This document shows positions 1 to 9,892 of a stretch of 64,000 bases of DNA, in pieces (the first letter of the stretch is position 1; every line of letters starts with the position of its first letter). The stretch spans positions 558,001 to 622,000 of the forward strand of contig NZ_CP011921.2 in assembly GCF_001042525.2 (NCBI RefSeq). Reading direction: 5' to 3'. Origin of the DNA: Francisella orientalis FNO12 (lineage in GTDB: Bacteria; Pseudomonadota; Gammaproteobacteria; Francisellales; Francisellaceae). The notes beneath the pieces are model-generated. The model did no database searches. It was given only the letters and a program-made list of their open reading frames with translations, and was not told the DNA's origin. The position numbers and the translations under genes were made by a program.

Positions 1-166
1 AGAATATATTTTTTATCATACTTCTAGTTAACCAATTTAATTAGGTAGAATTATATCTAAGTTTAAGTAATGTTTCTAACTTTTGAGTTTTGAAAAACTA
101 TTTATTATAAATTCGCTCAACATTCTTATTCTATACAGCTGAAACTGCTTCGAAGGACGTACTATA

Positions 167-1000
167 CTATATTATGTTTTCAGGTTTATCATTTTTGTTG
201 AGTGTTACTCTATATTTTGGTAGAACCTGTACCAATGTTTCTGATTCTAAATCTTGCTTAACATCCCAATATGATTTTTCACTTATCCCATTTCCATTAA
301 TACACATTTGTCTACTTATGTAGCCATTATTAACTATGTAAGATGGTTTTATGTCAACTTCATATTTGTTATTTTCCTGATCAATTAAGTACAATTTTTT
401 GATTGTGTTAGAGTTTATTTTTAGTGTTATGAAATCATAGTTATCTAACATATTTATATCATTGATGTTAGATATATTCATCTTCTGTAGATACTCGGGG
501 CTGGCACATAGCATTCTATAGTTATCGACGAGCTTTTTTGCAATAAAGTTACTATCTGGTAGATTGCCATATCTAATTGCTATATCAAAAGGAAATTGAT
601 TGTAGGAAATTACATCATCAGTTAGATTTATATCGTATTGGATGTTAGGATTTTTTCTTTGAACTCATCTAAAATTGGTAGGATTATCTGTTTACTAAGT
701 CAAAAGGAATCGTTATCTTAATAATGCCTTCCGCAGAACTCTCATTATTTTGAATATCTTCTTGTAAGTTTTCTAATTGTTCTAGCAACTTAATAGCAGT
801 AATGTAAAGCTTTTCTCCTGCTTTAGTAGGTTCTATTTTCCTTGTAGTTCTTATTAGAAGTTTAGTTTGGTAATACTCTTTAAGGGCTTAATTTTATTGC
901 TAATACTAGCGGGAGATAAATAAAACTCTCATCCAGCAGCAGATAAGTTACCGTAGTTAATAGCAGCCACAAATAATTTGAGCTCATATAACATTTTCAT
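167..1000 (-). pseudogene. LysR-family transcriptional regulator, broken
   Basis: Remnant of a DNA-binding regulator of the LysR type. The start at 1000 (MKMLYELKLFVAAIN) opens a typical winged-helix N-terminus, followed by the recognisable segments SPASISNKI and RTTRKIEPTKAG. The effector domain continues through PNIQYDINLTDD and FDIAIRYGNLPDSN to a C-terminal open stretch at 167-514. At least four lesions are visible: an in-frame TGA at 929-931 and frame changes near 885, 695 and 660. The gene is divergent from the old yellow enzyme gene at 1111, the classic arrangement for a LysR regulator and its target, so it probably once controlled that gene. Family assignment is confident; the target is inference. 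Confidence 0.8.
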
Positions 1001-1110
1001 CTTTTATTTTTTCTAAAAAGTTATTTGATATTTTTGTATATTATTATTTAAAAAGTTAAAAGTATAATTGATATCAGGCATTAAAAGTTTAAGTTTATAA
1101 GGAAAATATT

Positions 1111-2235
1111 ATGAAAAACTTATTTTGTGATTATAAAATGGGACAAGTGGAATTAAAAAATAGATTTGTACTTACACCTATGACTAGATCAAGGAGCTCT
1201 CAACCAGGTGACGTTCCTAATGAGATGATGGTTGAATATTATGGTCAAAGATCTAGTGCGGGACTTGTTATTACTGAGGCAACACAGATTTCTCTTCAGG
1301 GCAAGGGTTATGCTAAGACTCCAGGCATTTATTCAAAGGATCATATTGAAGGTTGGAAACTAACAACTAAAGAAGTTCATGACAAAGGTAGTAAAATTTT
1401 TTTGCAATTATGACATGTTGGTCGTGTATCTAGTTCTCAAGTAAACGGCCTACAGCCAATAGGCCCATCTTCAACTATAGCTAAAGATACTTCTGTATAT
1501 ATATTTGATGGCGCTCCCAATGGGGACGCTACATTCGTTCCTGTGGAGACTCCAAGAGAGATGACTAAAGAAGATATAAACAATGTAATAGAAGAATTCG
1601 CCATAGGAGCCAAAAATTCTATAGACGCTGGATTTGATGGTGTGGAAATTCATGGTGCAAATGGGTATTTGATTGACCAGTTTTTGCGTAGTAATTCTAA
1701 CTTGAGAACGGATGGATATGGAGGTTCTAAAGAAAAAAGAATTAGAATCTTGTTGGAAATTACAAAAGCAGTTATTGAAAAAGTTGGTGCAGATAAGACT
1801 GGTGTTAGACTTTCTCCATTTATAAGTTTTAAAGATATGTCTGATCCAGAAATATTGGAAACTATAATACTTGCGGTATATGAGTTAGAAAAAATGGGTG
1901 TGACATATATACACCTTTGCGAAGCTGACTGGGATGATGCTCCTAAGATTCCTTCTTATTTTAGAGAAAAATTAAGAAAAATATTTAGTAGAACAATTAT
2001 TGTAACAGGTAATAAAACACCTGAAGAAGCTAATACTCTTATTGCCAATAATTTAGTTGATTTGGTTGGTTTTGGAAGAAAATTCTTGGCTAACTATGAT
2101 TTTCCTGAAAGAGTGAAAACTGGCTCTAAACTAAATGAAATCACAGATTCACATACCTTGTTTGGTGGAGGTACATCTGTAGGTTATACTGATTATCTAT
2201 TTCTAAACGAGATAAAATCAAAGTTCAATAATTGA
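1111..2235 (+). pseudogene. Old yellow enzyme family NADH:flavin oxidoreductase, one nonsense codon
   Basis: An FMN-dependent ene-reductase of the NemA/OYE family (374 codons, normal for the family), acting in the cytosol on electrophilic alkenes, quinones or nitro compounds. Visible OYE signatures are the N-terminal LTPMTRSRS, the AGLVITEATQIS segment, HVGRVS, the EIHGANGYLIDQFLRSNSN block and NLVDLVGFGRKFLANYDF near the C-terminus. The only lesion seen is TGA at 1411-1413, where the family has Trp (QLWHVGR), so TGG to TGA is the likely change. AAGGA about 7 nt before the ATG is a good ribosome site. It is divergent from the broken LysR gene and precedes a fragment of another flavin reductase. 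Confidence 0.88.
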
Positions 2236-2242
2236 TTTGTAA

Positions 2243-2475
2243 GAGTATTCTTTAGTGGCTCTTACATATAATGCACCTTTTGAAGCATTTTATGACAAAG
2301 ACCAATATTTATTAGAAGGTAAAACACCCGATGACATGTTTTGCCTATGCATTTGAATTTTAGATTTTTAGGGATGCAGAAAATACCAACTTTCGTGATG
2401 TATGATCTGGTTAAAAATCCTACATTAGAAGATGACTTTATCAGATTTGATGAGTATATTCAGAAATACTTTTAA
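2243..2475 (+). pseudogene. Flavodoxin-fold NAD(P)H oxidoreductase, 3' remnant
   Basis: Only the C-terminal part of a flavodoxin-like NAD(P)H-quinone reductase is left. One frame reads YSLVALTYNAPFEAFYD and EGKTPDDMF, then the frame shifts near 2340 and continues as PMHLNFRFLGMQKIPTF and ends RFDEYIQKYF. The family is normally about 190-200 residues, so more than half of the gene, including the FMN-binding N-terminus, is gone. It sits directly after the old yellow enzyme pseudogene, which suggests a former flavin-reductase operon. The assignment rests on the C-terminal pattern alone. Confidence 0.6.
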
Positions 2476-2493
2476 TTCTAAGGAGAATTTAAT

Positions 2494-3659
2494 ATGAAAA
2501 AAGGTTTAATTCCACTAATCTTAGGAGGTCTTGCGATAGGGATGACAGAATTTATCATGATGGGAATACTTCCTGAGGTAGCAGGGTATTTTAATGTGAG
2601 TATTCCAGAGGCAGGACACTGGATAGGTATATATGCATTAGGAGTTGTAGTTGGAGCACCATTATTAATATTTTTCTCATCAAGATATAGCCCTAAAAAG
2701 TTATTTATAGTGATAAGTATTATGCTCGCATTATTTAATGGTTTATCAATATTTGCGACAAATTATGAGTTCCTAATGGTTGCAAGATTTTTATCGGGTT
2801 TACCTCATGGTGCCTTTTTTGGTGTTGGTTCTGTAGTCGCTATGCGTATAGCTGATCCAGGTAAAGAATCACAAGCTATAGCTTTGATATTTGTTGGATT
2901 AACTGTAGCTAATCTTCTGGGTATTCCTTTGACAACATCTTTAGCGCTGATGGTCGGATGGTAAGTGCATTTGTGATAGTTGCTTTGATAGGTATTATGA
3001 CAGTTGTTACAGTGTTGTTGTTTATTCCAAATCTAGAGCTAGAAAAATCTAAGGATTCTACCAGTACATCAGATAAGCACATATTATTAAAATCTAATAG
3101 CTGGTTAGCTTTACGAGTAGTTTCTTTAGGTTTTGCTGGATTATTTGCATGGTATAGTTATATATCTCCATTAATGATAAATGTAACAGAGCTTTCAAAT
3201 AAAACTATTCCGTATATACTATTCTTAGCTAGTTTAGGAATGTTTTTTGGGAACTTATATGGTGGTAAATTAACTGATAAAGTTGGCGCAATAAATGCTA
3301 CAGTTATTAATTTAGTTGGTCTTGTATTAGCATTATTATTGATGTATCTAACAGCTAACTTTAAAATTTTTGCAATAGTTATAAGTTTTGGATTAGGATT
3401 CTTTGCATTTGCTCTAGTTCCAGCTGTTTAAACCTGAGTAATAGAAGTTTTCAAAGGGTCTGAAATGTTAGGCTCTACGCTAAGTATTGCAGGATTTAAC
3501 ATTGCAAATGCAATAGGTGCTTTTGCTGGAGGTCTAGTAATTGCTTATGGTTTTTCATACTCGAGTAGTGTAATTGCAGGTATGATAGTTTCTATATTAG
3601 GGATGCTAATAATATTTGTGCTAAAGTATAGGTTATCAATAGCTACTCAAAGTGCTTAG
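2494..3659 (+). pseudogene. MFS transporter (AraJ-like drug or sugar exporter), broken
   Basis: A 12-helix major facilitator exporter of the AraJ/arabinose-efflux type, about 390 codons. The N-terminal MTEFIMMGILPEVA and the cytoplasmic-loop region around RYSPKKL, then ARFLSGLPHGAFFG, are typical of this branch. Three lesions are visible: a frameshift at about 2958-2968 after the sixth helix region, then TAA at 3429-3431 and TGA at 3435-3437, where the family reads Gln-Thr-Trp. The strong ribosome site AAGGAGA precedes the ATG at 2494. The last 4 nt overlap the 3' end of cutC on the other strand. Confidence 0.85.
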
Positions 3660-4387
3660 AATATAGCTTTATTAAGATTTGATTTTATTGTGTTCATCTC
3701 ATCAATCTGACTAATTTTAATTTCTAACGCAGAAGCTGGGAATGCTGTAGTTTCAGTATCTCGCAAAAATTTTTTAGAAGCAGAGCAATGGATATTTGTA
3801 ACTTTTGTAGTTTCGAGTATTTCTTTTATATTATTTGAGTTAATTCCACCACCAGGCATTATTTGAATTTGGCTACCAAACTTTTCTTGTAGTGATTTTA
3901 TAGTTTCTAAACCTTGTATTACATTTGGCCTAGCTCCAGATGTTAAAATTCTATCAAAATCTAGTTCAATAACTTCTTGAGTAGCTGTGTATATATCTGT
4001 TGTTAAATCAATTGCTCTGTGAAATGTTAGTTCTTTGCCAGCTTGTTTTGCCAGCTTGATAAATGGCTTTAGAAACTCTTTATCAATTTTATTTTCTTTA
4101 GTTAAAGTACCAATTACAATTCCATTAACATTTAGTTCAAGCATTGCTCTTAGATCATCGAGCATAATTTGTTGATCTATCTCATCATAATAAAAATCAC
4201 CAGCACGATGGCGAATCATGGCTTGTAGTGAACCTGTAAAATTTTCTTTGGCAAACTTAACTAAGCTAGGAGAGGGTGTAAGTCCTTCAACTCCAAGAGC
4301 AGAGCAGAGTTCTAATCTATCAGCACTGGCTTTTTGAGAATTAATAATTGATTGATAGTTATCTATACAGATTTCTAGGGTTGTCAT
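3656..4387 (-). CDS. cutC: CutC family protein
   Basis: Intact 243-residue TIM-barrel protein of the CutC family, long annotated as copper homeostasis though its biochemical role is not settled. Visible conserved blocks are LEICIDN at the N-terminus, ADRLELCS (about residues 22-29), GLTPSPSLV (about 35-43), the FHRAIDLT strand (about 122), ILTSGARPN (about 149) and IMPGGGINSNNI (about 176). Length agrees with the family (about 240-250). ATG at 4387 is the only reasonable start. It is convergent with the MFS pseudogene and shares its last 4 nt with it. It is one of few intact genes in this decayed stretch. Confidence 0.9.
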   Translation of the reverse strand: MTTLEICIDNYQSIINSQKASADRLELCSALGVEGLTPSPSLVKFAKENFTGSLQAMIRHRAGDFYYDEIDQQIMLDDLRAMLELNVNGIVIGTLTKENKIDKEFLKPFIKLAKQAGKELTFHRAIDLTTDIYTATQEVIELDFDRILTSGARPNVIQGLETIKSLQEKFGSQIQIMPGGGINSNNIKEILETTKVTNIHCSASKKFLRDTETTAFPASALEIKISQIDEMNTIKSNLNKAIF

Positions 4388-4557
4388 GGATGAGCAGATT
4401 ATCTAACTTTGATTTATCATATTATAACATTAGTTTTATGTTGGTTTCGCTACTAACCACTAATGAGTAACCCTTTATTAATCATAATTCATAGTCTTCA
4501 ATTTGTTTTAGAGTTAGTATAATTGTTTGTAACAAAATTAATTTTATAGATTTTTTT

Positions 4558-5064
4558 ATGAGTCAACTATTTATCGTTTATCTTGGCGGGAGCGCACCCA
4601 AAGCAAATATCGAGTTACATGATGTACAGTTTGTAATTGGTAATACTATCGAAGATACCTATGAGCAACTTAGACAAAATTGGTTTAGCACGGTCAAAGG
4701 ATTACATTTGGATAGTTATAAAGCTCTCAAAGGCGCAGATGGTTATCAAATATCTATCCAAGATAGACCCCAAAACTTTAATAGAAAGTTATATTTTGTC
4801 AATCTTGGTGGCTATGATGAATCTAAGCTAAATGAGCTACATGAGTTTGCTTTATTTGTTGCTGCAGATAAAACAGAAGCAAAAGAAAAAGCAAAGCAAA
4901 GTCTACTAAAAAACTCTCTACATCAGCACAAAGATAATCTTATGGAAGTCGATGATTGTTTAGAGATTAGCTCTATTGGAGGTAAGTATATTCATTTAAC
5001 TCCGAGTGATGAAGAATATAATCTAAAACCTGATTGGTTTGGGTATAGGGTTATAGGTTCTTAA
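4558..5064 (+). CDS. DUF1543 family protein
   Basis: A 168-residue soluble protein matching the DUF1543 pattern: FIVYLGGSAPKANIELHDV at the N-terminus, an acidic/aromatic middle with DGYQISI, then a second half with the similar motif FVNLGGYDESKLNELHEF. The two halves (about residues 1-75 and 76-165) look like an internal duplication. The biochemical function of the family is unknown. No signal peptide or membrane helix is visible. The ATG at 4558 follows a T-rich stretch with no clear ribosome site, so translation may be weak or leaderless. It is convergent with the next gene, leaving a 2-nt gap. Confidence 0.75.
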   Translation: MSQLFIVYLGGSAPKANIELHDVQFVIGNTIEDTYEQLRQNWFSTVKGLHLDSYKALKGADGYQISIQDRPQNFNRKLYFVNLGGYDESKLNELHEFALFVAADKTEAKEKAKQSLLKNSLHQHKDNLMEVDDCLEISSIGGKYIHLTPSDEEYNLKPDWFGYRVIGS

Positions 5065-5066
5065 AG

Positions 5067-5755
5067 TTAATATGGTTTTGAAATAGCTTGAGTAACACTA
5101 ACATTTTCATGAATTTCTTTGAACGCAGTTGAAAATGCCTCTTTACTATTAACGTATTTATAGGTATTTTCTAAAAAATCTGCTTGATTAATACTAGGTA
5201 GGGCATCAAATGATTTGGTTTTCCATTCTTGTCCAATTTGTATTATAGTGCTTTTGAATTTAATAAATTTAAAAATAGCTATCTCACCAGGATTGTTATT
5301 ATAGGCTTTTATATTTTTATTTGATAAGGATCCACATAGCAAAATTGACATACTTGAAGATTCTGTCTTTGCAGTATTTAGAATTTTAACATTTTTACCA
5401 CATAACTTTACAAACCCAGATAGAACATAGTTAGCATATTGAGATACACTAAGCTTATTTTCTTTGTCATATAATCCTGATATGGTATATATTTCTTTCC
5501 AATCATCAAAACTCTGTCCTGTAGGTATTTGCTCATATAAAAAACTAATCCCTTTTTGACTTCTATATATATCTCTAATTAGACCTGTGCTAAACCATGT
5601 TGGATATGGGTATATCAATGAAGCATCATAAATTTGCATTGTTTGAACAGAGTTTTTAACTTGATCTTTCGATACCCCATATAATCTCTTTCTGCTGAGA
5701 ATGAAATACTAAGCGATATTAATATAGTAAAAACTGATAAAAGTAATTTTGTTAT
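5067..5755 (-). pseudogene. Exported protein of unknown function, start codon lost and frameshifted
   Basis: The open part (5067-5639, 190 codons from an internal Met) has no family I recognise; it contains SLIYPYPTWFSTG and SMSILLCGSLSN. Reading further upstream in the same frame gives YGVSKDQVKNSVQT. In another frame lies a clear signal peptide, KLLLSVFTILISLSISFSA, which would be cleaved before Glu. The signal frame starts at ATA (5753-5755) where an ATG is expected, and the frame changes around 5670-5690 to join the body. The simplest reading is a secreted protein that lost its start codon and one reading frame. An alternative is that the shorter ORF is expressed as a cytoplasmic fragment. 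Confidence 0.55.
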
Positions 5756-5817
5756 TTACTAGAGCATTTTATTTGAATATATCTATTTTAAATAGATGTA
5801 TTAAGAAAAGTAAATAA

Positions 5818-6064
5818 CTACAATATTAATTCAGCCTGTTTTTTAACAGGTTCATTCATACCATCAGTCCAAACCCAGTAGAAGACGGGTTCACTACCTT
5901 TAAAGCTTGCCACATAGCGATTGTCTTGACTATCAATAACATGAATTGTTAGCTCATCTAAATATCTAGTTTTAAGATGGCGTAAATTTTTCTAGAGATT
6001 ATATTTAAACACTTTAAACGATAAGCTAGTGCTAAATTTACTTTTAATAGTTAAAAAATCTTAG
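5818..6064 (-). pseudogene. Remnant of an unrecognised protein
   Basis: The minus strand shows a coherent C-terminus reading LDELTIHVIDSQDNRYVA, then SFKGSEPVFYWVWTDG and ending KKQAELIL before TAG at 5818-5820. Upstream in the same frame the reading passes an internal TAG at 5992-5994 and reaches TAA at 6062-6064. The composition looks like real protein (balanced charge, aromatic cluster), so this is probably a gene relic. I do not recognise a family, and no start codon is left. Otherwise this roughly 370-base gap between genes holds only AT-rich sequence. Confidence 0.4.
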
Positions 6065-6128
6065 TAACTATTGATATCTAATGCATATCGAATATAATTT
6101 CCGATCTGATAATCTAATCGAGGTAAAT

Positions 6129-6533
6129 ATGTCATTCAAAGATTCGTGTCTTTGTAATTCTGTTCAATTTGAAATTAATGGTAGTTTTGAAAATTTCTTT
6201 TTGTGTCATTATGAGCATTGTCGTAAAGATACTGGTTCAGCTCATGCCGCTAATTTGTTTTCATCAAATACAAAATTAAATTGGCAATCTGGTCAAGAAT
6301 TTGTCAAAAAATATAAACTATCTGCATCACATCATACAAAAAGTTTTTGTAGTGAATGTGGTTCAGCATTACCTTTTGAGCAATCAGAATTTAATTTAGT
6401 AGTAGTGCCTGCCGGTAGTCTAGATGATAAAGTAGATATTAAGCCAACAGCTAATATATTTATGGCTAGTAAAGCTAATTGGGATGAAAACTTAGCATCA
6501 GCTCATAGTTTCGATGCTTTTCCAGCGCCTTAA
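6129..6533 (+). CDS. GFA family zinc protein (glutathione-dependent formaldehyde-activating enzyme-like)
   Basis: A 134-residue cytosolic protein of the GFA/CENP-V fold, which binds zinc; family members act as S-(hydroxymethyl)glutathione synthase or in unknown thiol chemistry. The zinc ligands are visible: CLCNSV near the start, CHYEHCRKDTGSA in the middle, and CSECGSALP near residue 98. The longer reading from 6081 lacks a ribosome site; ATG 6129 is preceded by GAGG at the right distance and the protein then begins just before the first zinc cysteines as usual for the family. The precise substrate cannot be told. Neighbours on both sides are pseudogenes. Confidence 0.8.
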   Translation: MSFKDSCLCNSVQFEINGSFENFFLCHYEHCRKDTGSAHAANLFSSNTKLNWQSGQEFVKKYKLSASHHTKSFCSECGSALPFEQSEFNLVVVPAGSLDDKVDIKPTANIFMASKANWDENLASAHSFDAFPAP

Positions 6534-6543
6534 AAATATAATA

Positions 6544-7557
6544 TTACTTACTATTTTTCATAAGTTTTTCTATACCAACAAATGTAACATTAAATATTAC
6601 AGGCCCAAGAAATATTCTGATAAATCCAAAAGCTTAGATTCCTCCTAGTATACCTATCAATGAGGCAGCGAAACTAAGTTGTACCTGTTTGTTGATAATT
6701 TTAGGTTGCATAATATTATCAGTAAAAATATTTAGAGCAAAACCAACTACTAATATAATAGCTTTAGTAGCACCATATACTATAAATACGCTAGCTCCGA
6801 TAAGTATATAAACAATGCCTACCATAAATGGGATCATAGATGCTATAGCTACAGTAAATGCAAGTAAAATTGGTGTTGGCATGCCTATTAGTAAGAATGT
6901 TATAGCCATGATACTACCAATAAGTGATGCGGTTAGAAAATTGCTAAGTTTACTCTACGAGTTGTAATAATTGCTGTAGATATGAAACTATCACTATCAT
7001 CAAAATCTTTAAGTACTACTTTTTTTGCAAATTTTTCTAAAGTAGAGCTACTAACTAGGAATTGATATACCAGTAGAAGTGTAATCAAAAAATCTGTTAT
7101 AAAGCTTATAGATGTTGAGCCTACGTATCTAACTTTAGGCAATATTTGACCTAAATTGGAGATTATGGTGTCGCTATCATCGTTAATTGCTTTTATTAGT
7201 TTGTCAAAATGTTCTTAAAGGATACTTCCTATGTAAGGAATTTTACCTATAGAATCACCAAGCGTAGCAAAAATTTGTGAAAGTGTTTCTGGATGTTGTA
7301 AGTATGAAACAATCTCTGAGATAGCATAATACAGAACAATTAATATAGGAATAAAACACACAAAAGAATCCCCATAACTAGTAGGAAACTACTTCTATGT
7401 TTACCAATATGTTGCTCTAAGTACTCTTGAAGAGGAGCAAGTATTATTGCTAAAAGTCCTGCAAAAGAATAGAGTAAACAAAAGGGTATAAAACCCACAT
7501 TACTAAAGCACCAATAATGCAAATAATAGATAGTTTTTTAATAGTTTGTAGTGACAT
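6544..7557 (-). pseudogene. AI-2E/PerM family membrane transporter, broken
   Basis: A multi-helix inner-membrane permease of the AI-2E exporter (TqsA/PerM) family, originally about 335 codons. It starts MSLQTIKKLSIICIIGAL at 7557 and shows family features: FAGLLAIILAPL, a soluble helical loop (LSQIFATLGDSIG, LGQILPKVRYVGS), ITDFLITLLLVYQFL, and the C-terminal FTDNIMQPKI then FLGPVIFNVTF. Lesions include a frameshift near 7500, another near 7345, TAA at 7215-7217, a frameshift near 6930-6945 and TAA at 6634-6636. With at least five lesions it is one of the oldest pseudogenes here. The substrate is unknown; family members move quorum signals or ions. Confidence 0.8.
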
Positions 7558-7707
7558 TTTATTTATAGTTGTAATAATAATTAGGATAAAGAATAGCAAT
7601 ATGTTTAAGTTTTATAAACTACTCTATAAGCTTAATTCATAAAACTTGCAACTATTTAAGTGATTCTAAAATATAACAAGGTTGATTTAGAAGTATTTCA
7701 GGAGATT

Positions 7708-8415
7708 TTACCATTGCTCAATATTTCCTTGAGCATCTAAAAACTTCCCAGAATCTTCATGACGGAGATTCTCAATAAGATTCGTCATTGCTTGGATGCT
7801 ATCAATAATTTCCATAGTAGCGTTATCTCCACCCATCTTAGTCTTAACCCAGCCAGGTCGAAGACTTATAGTAGTTATCTTTGGGCACTCAGCAGCAAAT
7901 GTTCTTGTTAACATATTAAGAGCAGCCTTAGATATTCTGTATGAATAACCAAAACCAGCTTTCGTTTAACTAATAGATCCTGCTTGGCTAGCCATATTGA
8001 TAACTATTGGATTATCAGATCTTAGTAGATTATCTTTAAAATTATGAATAAGATAAAAAGCGCCTAAGCAGTTTGTTTGAAAAGCATTGATTATCCAACT
8101 AGGGTCTGTATTAGATATGCTTATTTTTTTATGATCTTCAGGATAGATACCGGCATTGTTTATCAATATATCAATAACTATACTTTTATATTTTTGAAAT
8201 AATTGCTCTTGGTCTGTAGAGCTACTAACATCTAGTTTTTCTATAATAAGATTTTGATATTTTTTAGAAAGTTCTTTTAGGTCATTTGCTTTAGCTAGAT
8301 CACGGCAAGTTGCGATTACATTAAAGTTTTTTGCTAAATAATATTTGACGAAACCAAGACCTATACTTCTATTTGCACCGGTTATTATAATAGTTTTTTT
8401 ATATGGCAATGGCAT
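7708..8415 (-). pseudogene. Short-chain dehydrogenase/reductase, one nonsense codon
   Basis: A cytosolic NAD(P)-dependent SDR of about 235 codons. The Rossmann start TIIITGANRSIGLGFV (a variant of TGxxxGxG), the LINNAGIYP motif, VINMASQAGSIS, the catalytic YRISK (Tyr-x-x-x-Lys) and SLRPGWVKTKMGG are all present. The only lesion is TAA at 7966-7968, between the catalytic Ser region and the YxxxK, with the frame continuing unbroken on both sides. A CAA to TAA change is the likely cause. The truncated product would lack the catalytic Tyr and Lys, so no activity is expected. The substrate is unknown. Confidence 0.88.
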
Positions 8416-8543
8416 TATTTTATAAGTTAGTTTTATCTATAGTTTGTTATTATAACATCTTATATTTTTTAATATTTATAGGTAATACAATCTCTCTAGA
8501 GAAGCTAAGGAAGATTTTTAAGATCTGCTAGTTATAAAAATAA

Positions 8544-9338
8544 TTAAATATGATTTAAGAATTCATTTATATGTTGAACAACTTGATCACAATCTTCGAT
8601 ATGTGGCATATGCCCCACATTTTTTAGAATTACTTGTTGTGAATTTTGGATATGTTTTTTCATATAATCACTATAAGGAATAGGGGCTATTCGATCTTCT
8701 TCTCCACTAATAATTAGTGTTGGGGCTTGTATTTTCTCTAGGCTATTGTTTTCAAAGAAGTTAATAGCTAGTACTTGATGTTTAAATCCTTCTAAATGTG
8801 TAGGATATTGTCGATTTAAAGAGCGCTCAATATAGTCTGTGACATTTTTCTCATTTGACATAAAGGTTTCACCAAAGCACCATGTCATTGAGTTTTTAAT
8901 TAACACAATGGAGTCAATTTTACTTTCTATTAGATGAAATGCTATTTCGCTTTGGATTGTTGATAAAGGAGATGCTTTACAGCGAGTACTTATTAAAATC
9001 AGTTTATCAAGCTTTTCAGGATATTGTATTGCAAATTCTTGAGCTACATAGCTTCCCATTGAGTGTCCTAATATAGAAGTTTTCTTTAGATTTAACTTTT
9101 CGATTACACTCATGACATCATTTGCCATATCTGAGATGCTAAAAGGTGCTTGAGTAACTTGACTTCTACCAGCTCCACGATTATCAATTAGAATAACCTG
9201 ATAATATTTTTGTAATTCTAAAACTATATTTCCCCACATTGTTTGATCACCTGTTAATCCAGGTAGCATAACAAGAGGAGATCCTTGACCAACAATACTA
9301 TAAAAAATTTTTGTACCATTTCTTTCGATTATTGCCAT
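8544..9338 (-). CDS. Alpha/beta hydrolase
   Basis: A 264-residue alpha/beta-hydrolase-fold protein. It shows the oxyanion region LVMLPGLTGDQTMW, the strand IDNRGAGRS, the nucleophile elbow GHSMGSYVAQ with Ser about residue 97, a lid region, the acid strand LIISGEEDRIAP and the catalytic His in NVGHMPHIED near the C-terminus. It resembles 3-oxoadipate enol-lactone hydrolase/esterase branches, but nothing in the context gives a substrate. ATG 9338 (MAIIERNGTKIFYS) is chosen over the longer TTG reading at 9362 because the family begins just there and the extra eight residues look non-homologous. No signal peptide. Intact. Confidence 0.85.
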   Translation of the reverse strand: MAIIERNGTKIFYSIVGQGSPLVMLPGLTGDQTMWGNIVLELQKYYQVILIDNRGAGRSQVTQAPFSISDMANDVMSVIEKLNLKKTSILGHSMGSYVAQEFAIQYPEKLDKLILISTRCKASPLSTIQSEIAFHLIESKIDSIVLIKNSMTWCFGETFMSNEKNVTDYIERSLNRQYPTHLEGFKHQVLAINFFENNSLEKIQAPTLIISGEEDRIAPIPYSDYMKKHIQNSQQVILKNVGHMPHIEDCDQVVQHINEFLNHI

Positions 9339-9451
9339 ATTATTTCTCGCTTTTCTATTCAATATAAGTTTAGTAATTCTAAGGATTACAGAATATTTGA
9401 AACTGATTTATGATGTTATCATAGTAATCTCTATTAAAGTGATTTAGATAT

Positions 9452-9892
9452 TTATATAAGATTGCAATTATCTTTTGCTTTCTGCGTCAGGCTAGATGCT
9501 GTTACTGATGGTAGTTCAATAGCTCCTACTCCATCACCTAAAATAGCTCCTAAAATAACAGCGTTACCTATTTGAAATGGCTGTATAAATGAATTTTTAC
9601 TTAAGCCACCACTATCAAACATCATCGGGGACATCATAGCTCCGCCAGCCATTCCTCCCAATAGGCCTACAGGTACCATTAAAATAGTTCCTGCTCCTAT
9701 ACCTATTGCTGAGATAGGCGTCGTAAGGATGGTAGATAGTGTGCCACATTCTTTGTTTTGTTTATGATTTTCGTTTTCTAATGTTTCTAATGTCACAGGA
9801 CTCATATTTTTGCTCTCTGATAAGCAATACCCTATGTTGGTAGATAGGAGTAGTATTGTAAGACTAAAAAATAAAATTATTTTCTTAAACAT
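9452..9892 (-). CDS. Small exported glycine-rich protein of unknown function
   Basis: A 146-residue protein with a clear signal peptide (MFKKIILFFSLTILLLSTNIGYC; probable cleavage near residues 23-25). The mature part starts with a charged stretch (ENENHKQNKE) and then a glycine- and alanine-rich hydrophobic core from about residue 57 to 88 (IGIGAGTILMVPVGLLGG, MAGGAMM), like the glycine-zipper segments of small outer-membrane or pore-forming lipoproteins, though there is no lipobox. Two cysteines (about residues 49 and 143) could pair in the periplasm. I do not recognise the family. The upstream ribosome site is weak. Monocistronic between a hydrolase and sucD. Confidence 0.6.
   Translation of the reverse strand: MFKKIILFFSLTILLLSTNIGYCLSESKNMSPVTLETLENENHKQNKECGTLSTILTTPISAIGIGAGTILMVPVGLLGGMAGGAMMSPMMFDSGGLSKNSFIQPFQIGNAVILGAILGDGVGAIELPSVTASSLTQKAKDNCNLI

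Noticed and set aside
2238-2266. Perfect 8-bp inverted repeat TGTAAGAG/CTCTTACA right after the OYE stop
   Set aside because: It lacks a T-run and overlaps the residual reductase coding frame, so I do not call it a terminator.
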